This document shows, piece after piece, positions 45,226 through 47,865 of a stretch of DNA of 47,865 nucleotides. The translations under genes and the position numbers were made by a program. Below the pieces are notes generated by a model, which saw only the letters and a program-made list of their open reading frames with translations, ran no database searches and was not told where the DNA came from. Every line of letters begins with the position of its first letter. Position 1 is the stretch's first letter. This DNA is from Microbacteriaceae bacterium (GTDB lineage Bacteria > Actinomycetota > Actinomycetes > Actinomycetales > Microbacteriaceae), in assembly GCA_027490915.1 (NCBI GenBank), contig JAIXXG010000066.1, positions 1-47,865 of the forward strand, given 5' to 3'.

Positions 45226-46326
45226 TCAGGCGTCGAAGTGGCTGGCCGCGGCGCGCGCCCGGTAGACGACGTCGTCGAGGTCGGCGCCGATCGCGGTCAC
45301 GTGGCCGGCCTTGCGGCCCGCGCGCGGCCCCTTGCCGTAGGCGTGCACCTTCGCGCTCGGCTGGTGGGCGAGCGCGGCGGCGATGCGGTCGTCGGGCAGG
45401 GCGCCGAAGACGTTGATCATCACGCCCCAGGGCGCGCGCGGCTCGGTGTCGCCGAGCGGCCAGTCGAGCACCGCACGCACGTGCTGCTCGAACTGGCTCG
45501 TCGTCGAGCCCTCGATCGTGACGTGGCCGCTGTTGTGCGGGCGCATCGCCAGCTCGTTGACGAGAATGCGGCCGTCAGCCGCGGCGAACAGCTCGACCGC
45601 GAGCACGCCCGTCACCCCGAGACCGTGCGCGATCGCGGTGGCGATCTCGGCCGCGGCGCGCTCCTGCGCGTCGGTCATCGACGGTGCCGGGGCGATGACC
45701 TCGGCGCACACCCCGCCGCGCTGCACCGTCTCGACGAGCGGCCACAGACGCGCATCGCCGCTCGGGCGGCGAGCGATCAGCTGCGCAAGCTCGCGGTCGA
45801 ACCGCACCAGCTCCTCCGCGAGCAGCGGCCCGTCGGCGAGCCAGTCGGCCACCTGCGCGGGGTCGTCGACGACGCGCACGCCCTTGCCGTCGTAGCCGCC
45901 GCGCGGCGTCTTCACGACGGCGCGGCCGCCGTGGTCAGCGAGGAATCCGCTCAGCTCATCGGCCGAGGCGACCCGCGCCCAGTCGGGCTGGGCCACGCCG
46001 AGCTGCGACAGGCGCTCGCGCATCAGCAACTTATCCTGTGCGTAGAGCAGGGCATCCGGCCCCGGGTGCACGGCGGCCCCGGCGGCGACGAGCGCGCGCA
46101 GCACCTCCTGCGGCACGTGCTCGTGGTCGAAGGTGACGACGTCGCAGCCGGCGGCGAACGCCAGCACCGTCGCGGTGTCGCGGTAGTCGCCCACCGCGGT
46201 CGCCGCGAGGCGGGCCGAGGAGTCGGGCGCCTCGGCGAGCACGCGCACCTCCACCCCGAGGGCGGTCGCCGGCCCGATCATCATCCGCGCCAGCTGGCCC
46301 CCACCGATGACGCCGACGACGGCCAT
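45226..46326 (-). CDS. purK: N5-carboxyaminoimidazole ribonucleotide synthetase
   Basis: 366 residues from ATG at 46326 with GAGGGAG upstream. [20 protein letters not shown] opens the biotin-carboxylase-like N domain; [14 protein letters not shown] and [14 protein letters not shown] form the ATP-grasp, and [17 protein letters not shown] is the substrate block near residue 255. ATP-dependent carboxylation of AIR. Confidence 0.95.
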   Translation of the reverse strand: MAVVGVIGGGQLARMMIGPATALGVEVRVLAEAPDSSARLAATAVGDYRDTATVLAFAAGCDVVTFDHEHVPQEVLRALVAAGAAVHPGPDALLYAQDKLLMRERLSQLGVAQPDWARVASADELSGFLADHGGRAVVKTPRGGYDGKGVRVVDDPAQVADWLADGPLLAEELVRFDRELAQLIARRPSGDARLWPLVETVQRGGVCAEVIAPAPSMTDAQERAAAEIATAIAHGLGVTGVLAVELFAAADGRILVNELAMRPHNSGHVTIEGSTTSQFEQHVRAVLDWPLGDTEPRAPWGVMINVFGALPDDRIAAALAHQPSAKVHAYGKGPRAGRKAGHVTAIGADLDDVVYRARAAASHFDA

Positions 46327-46396
46327 GGATGCTCCCTCACTAGACTGCGGACGACTCCTGCCTATTCTGGCCGACCCCTGCCCCTGCCGAGGACCG

Positions 46397-46849
46397 ATGC
46401 GCACCCTGCTGCCCCAGCTCGCCCGATTCGGCACCGTCGGGCTCGTGGGGCTCGTGGTCGACATCGCGCTGTTCAACGTGCTGCGCCTGACCGTGCTGAC
46501 CCCCGAGGCGATCGCCGAGGGCCCGGTCATCGCCAAGGTCATATCGACCTCGGTGGCGATCACGATCAACTGGCTCGGCAGCCGGTACTGGACCTTCCGG
46601 CTCGAGCAGCGGCGCCCCGCCATGCGCGAGGCCGTCGAGTTCGCCGTCGTCAGCGTCGGCGGCATGCTCATCGCCGTCGGCTGCCTGGTGATCTCGCACT
46701 ACGTGCTCGGGTTCACGAGCGTGCTCGCCGACAACATCGCGACCAACGTGGTCGGCCTGCTGCTCGGCAGCGCCTTCCGCTTCGCGCTGTACCGCTCGTG
46801 GGTCTTCCACCCCGCCCGCGCGCCGCGGGGCGAGCAGGAGCCGGCCTAG
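46397..46849 (+). CDS. GtrA-family membrane protein
   Basis: 150 residues from ATG at 46397 with GAGGA upstream; a TATTCT -10 at 46363-46368 gives a short leader. Four hydrophobic segments and LARFGTVGLVGLVVDIALFN plus TINWLGSRYWTFRLEQRRP match GtrA (PF04138), small proteins that help move or flip polyprenyl-linked sugars. Divergent from purK; its stop overlaps the convergent PH-domain gene by 4 bp. Confidence 0.85.
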   Translation: MRTLLPQLARFGTVGLVGLVVDIALFNVLRLTVLTPEAIAEGPVIAKVISTSVAITINWLGSRYWTFRLEQRRPAMREAVEFAVVSVGGMLIAVGCLVISHYVLGFTSVLADNIATNVVGLLLGSAFRFALYRSWVFHPARAPRGEQEPA

Positions 46850-47382
46850 CGGCCCGAGCGGTCGCGGCGCGGAGCGTCGCCGGTGTCGCCGAGCGGCCGG
46901 CGCACCACCGGGATCGAGGTCGTCGCGTCGTCCATCACATCGCCGAGGGCGCGCTGCACGAGGTCGGCACGCGGAACATCGCGCAGCACGACCGGCCGGT
47001 CGAGCCCCGTGTTGAGCAGCACGTCACCGGAGCGGAACGCCCCCTGGAGGCCCGAGCGCCGCACCGTGACGTCGTGGCTGCGGCTCAGCAGCACCTCGCT
47101 GCGGGTGCGCACGAAGAGTCCGCGGCTGAGCACGACCCGTCGCGTCGTGACGACGTACTGCGTGCTCAGCCACCGCAGCAGGGGCAGCAGCCAGAGCAGC
47201 GCGCCGAGCAGCAGGCCGCCGAGCAGCGCGGCCAGCCGCATCCACAGCTCATCGAGCGAGACGGCGAAGTAGGTGGCCGCCCCGGCGAGCGCGACGAGCG
47301 CGATCGACGGCAGCACGAGCACGCGCGCGTGCGGGCGCAGCCGCGCGATGACGCGCTCCGGCTGCCGTCCCTCCTCGGTCAT
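46846..47382 (-). CDS. PH-domain (bPH2) membrane protein
   Basis: 178 residues from ATG at 47382. Two hydrophobic segments (about 22-44 and 50-70) are followed by a bacterial PH domain containing TQYVVTTRRVVLSRGLFVRT and VTVRRSGLQGAFRSGDVLL. The family is widespread next to birA and purK in actinobacteria; its role is unknown. It lies 3 bp from the birA stop, probably co-transcribed. Confidence 0.85.
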   Translation of the reverse strand: MTEEGRQPERVIARLRPHARVLVLPSIALVALAGAATYFAVSLDELWMRLAALLGGLLLGALLWLLPLLRWLSTQYVVTTRRVVLSRGLFVRTRSEVLLSRSHDVTVRRSGLQGAFRSGDVLLNTGLDRPVVLRDVPRADLVQRALGDVMDDATTSIPVVRRPLGDTGDAPRRDRSGR

Positions 47383-47385
47383 GCC

Positions 47386-47865
47386 CTATTCATATCGCAG
47401 ATGGGTCACGTCTCCGGCCGCCACGGCGACGGTCGCCGACACCGTGTCGGAGCCCATCGGCAGCACGAGCAGGCGCCCGTCGTCATCGAGGCCGGATGCG
47501 CTGCCGACGAGCACCGGCTGCCCCGGGCGGTCGACGCGCACCGCACGGCCGAGGGTGCCCAGCTCGGGCTCGACGAGGGCGCGCAACCGCGCCGACTCGG
47601 GCTCGGCCCGCCACTGCGCGACGAGCGGCCACAGCTGCCCCAGATAGGCGGCGAGCGCGCGGTCGACGGTCCCCTCGTCCGCGCCCAGACCCTGCAGCCG
47701 CAGCGACGTCGCGGTCGGCACCGGCAGCTCGTCGACCGTCGCGGTGAGGTTGAGCCCCGCTCCGACGACGACCCCGTGCGGGGTGAGCTCGGTGAGGATG
47801 CCGCTGAGCTTGCCCGGGGCGGAGCCGGTCTCGACGAGCACGTCGTTGGGCCACTTGAGGCGGGC
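47386..47865 (-). CDS. birA: Biotin-[acetyl-CoA-carboxylase] ligase (5' end outside window)
   Basis: 159 residues visible; the frame runs off the right edge. Read from the edge, LKWPNDVLVE is the BirA biotinyl-5'-AMP motif with the catalytic Lys, followed by KLSGILTELTPHGVVVGAGL (the KxGGIL-like and G-I-N-L core) and the C-terminal SH3-like domain. It activates biotin and attaches it to carboxyl carrier proteins. The N-terminal part, and so any HTH regulatory domain, is not in the window. Confidence 0.9.
   Translation of the reverse strand, partial: ARLKWPNDVLVETGSAPGKLSGILTELTPHGVVVGAGLNLTATVDELPVPTATSLRLQGLGADEGTVDRALAAYLGQLWPLVAQWRAEPESARLRALVEPELGTLGRAVRVDRPGQPVLVGSASGLDDDGRLLVLPMGSDTVSATVAVAAGDVTHLRYE

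Overview
The window (about 75% GC in most hand-counted lines, frequent GTG starts, ATGA/GTGA gene overlaps) looks like the chromosome of a high-GC Gram-positive actinobacterium, most likely Microbacteriaceae. The support is three secreted proteins with cell-wall-binding-2 (CWB2) repeats, a LytR-CpsA-Psr (LCP) ligase beside purE/purK/birA, and many transcription units that appear leaderless. The family-level placement is inference from gene content. Almost all of it is one large cell-surface polysaccharide locus. No rRNA, tRNA, CRISPR array or transposase gene was seen, and no gene-free stretch exceeds about 190 bp.

Layout. (a) 1-664: end of an O-antigen-ligase/polymerase-like membrane protein. 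(b) 684-11818: three secreted CWB2 proteins, galE, and a lower-GC block at about 5500-9475. That block holds a 1.6-kb two-gene cassette bounded by 43-bp direct repeats, an orphan hicB antitoxin, a hicA remnant, and the catalytic part of a secreted serine protease. (c) 11966-22827: glycosyltransferases (three from one paralogous family), a WbpI-type 2-epimerase, a fused ABC exporter and an acyltransferase. (d) 22846-29207: a glycosyltransferase plus WbpB-, WbpE-, WbpD- and WbpA-like enzymes and a GT2/DUF2304 pair. (e) 29177-35963: a DUF2142 membrane protein, a second fused ABC exporter and three glycosyltransferases. (f) 36022-43338: the Wzm/Wzt exporter and all four dTDP-L-rhamnose genes, with two more glycosyltransferases. 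(g) 43350-47865: LCP ligase, purE, purK, a GtrA-family protein, a PH-domain membrane protein and the end of birA.

How it fits together. GalE supplies UDP-galactose-type sugars and RfbA-D supply dTDP-rhamnose. WbpA, B, E, D and I together form a complete candidate route to a 2,3-diacetamido-2,3-dideoxy-mannuronic acid nucleotide, an acidic sugar. Eleven or so glycosyltransferases would assemble the polymer. Two flippase-type fused ABC proteins and Wzm/Wzt would move it out, and the LCP enzyme would attach it to peptidoglycan. The CWB2 proteins at the edge of the locus may dock on this anionic polymer, as C. difficile CWB2 proteins do on PSII; that link is a hypothesis.

The most unusual spots are the repeat-bounded cassette that rebuilds both the hicB 3' end and the sequence abutting the galE promoter, the sharp GC step inside the protease gene, the recurrent TANNNT-N6-8-start leaderless motif, and stop codons sitting in the loops of terminator-like hairpins at convergent junctions.
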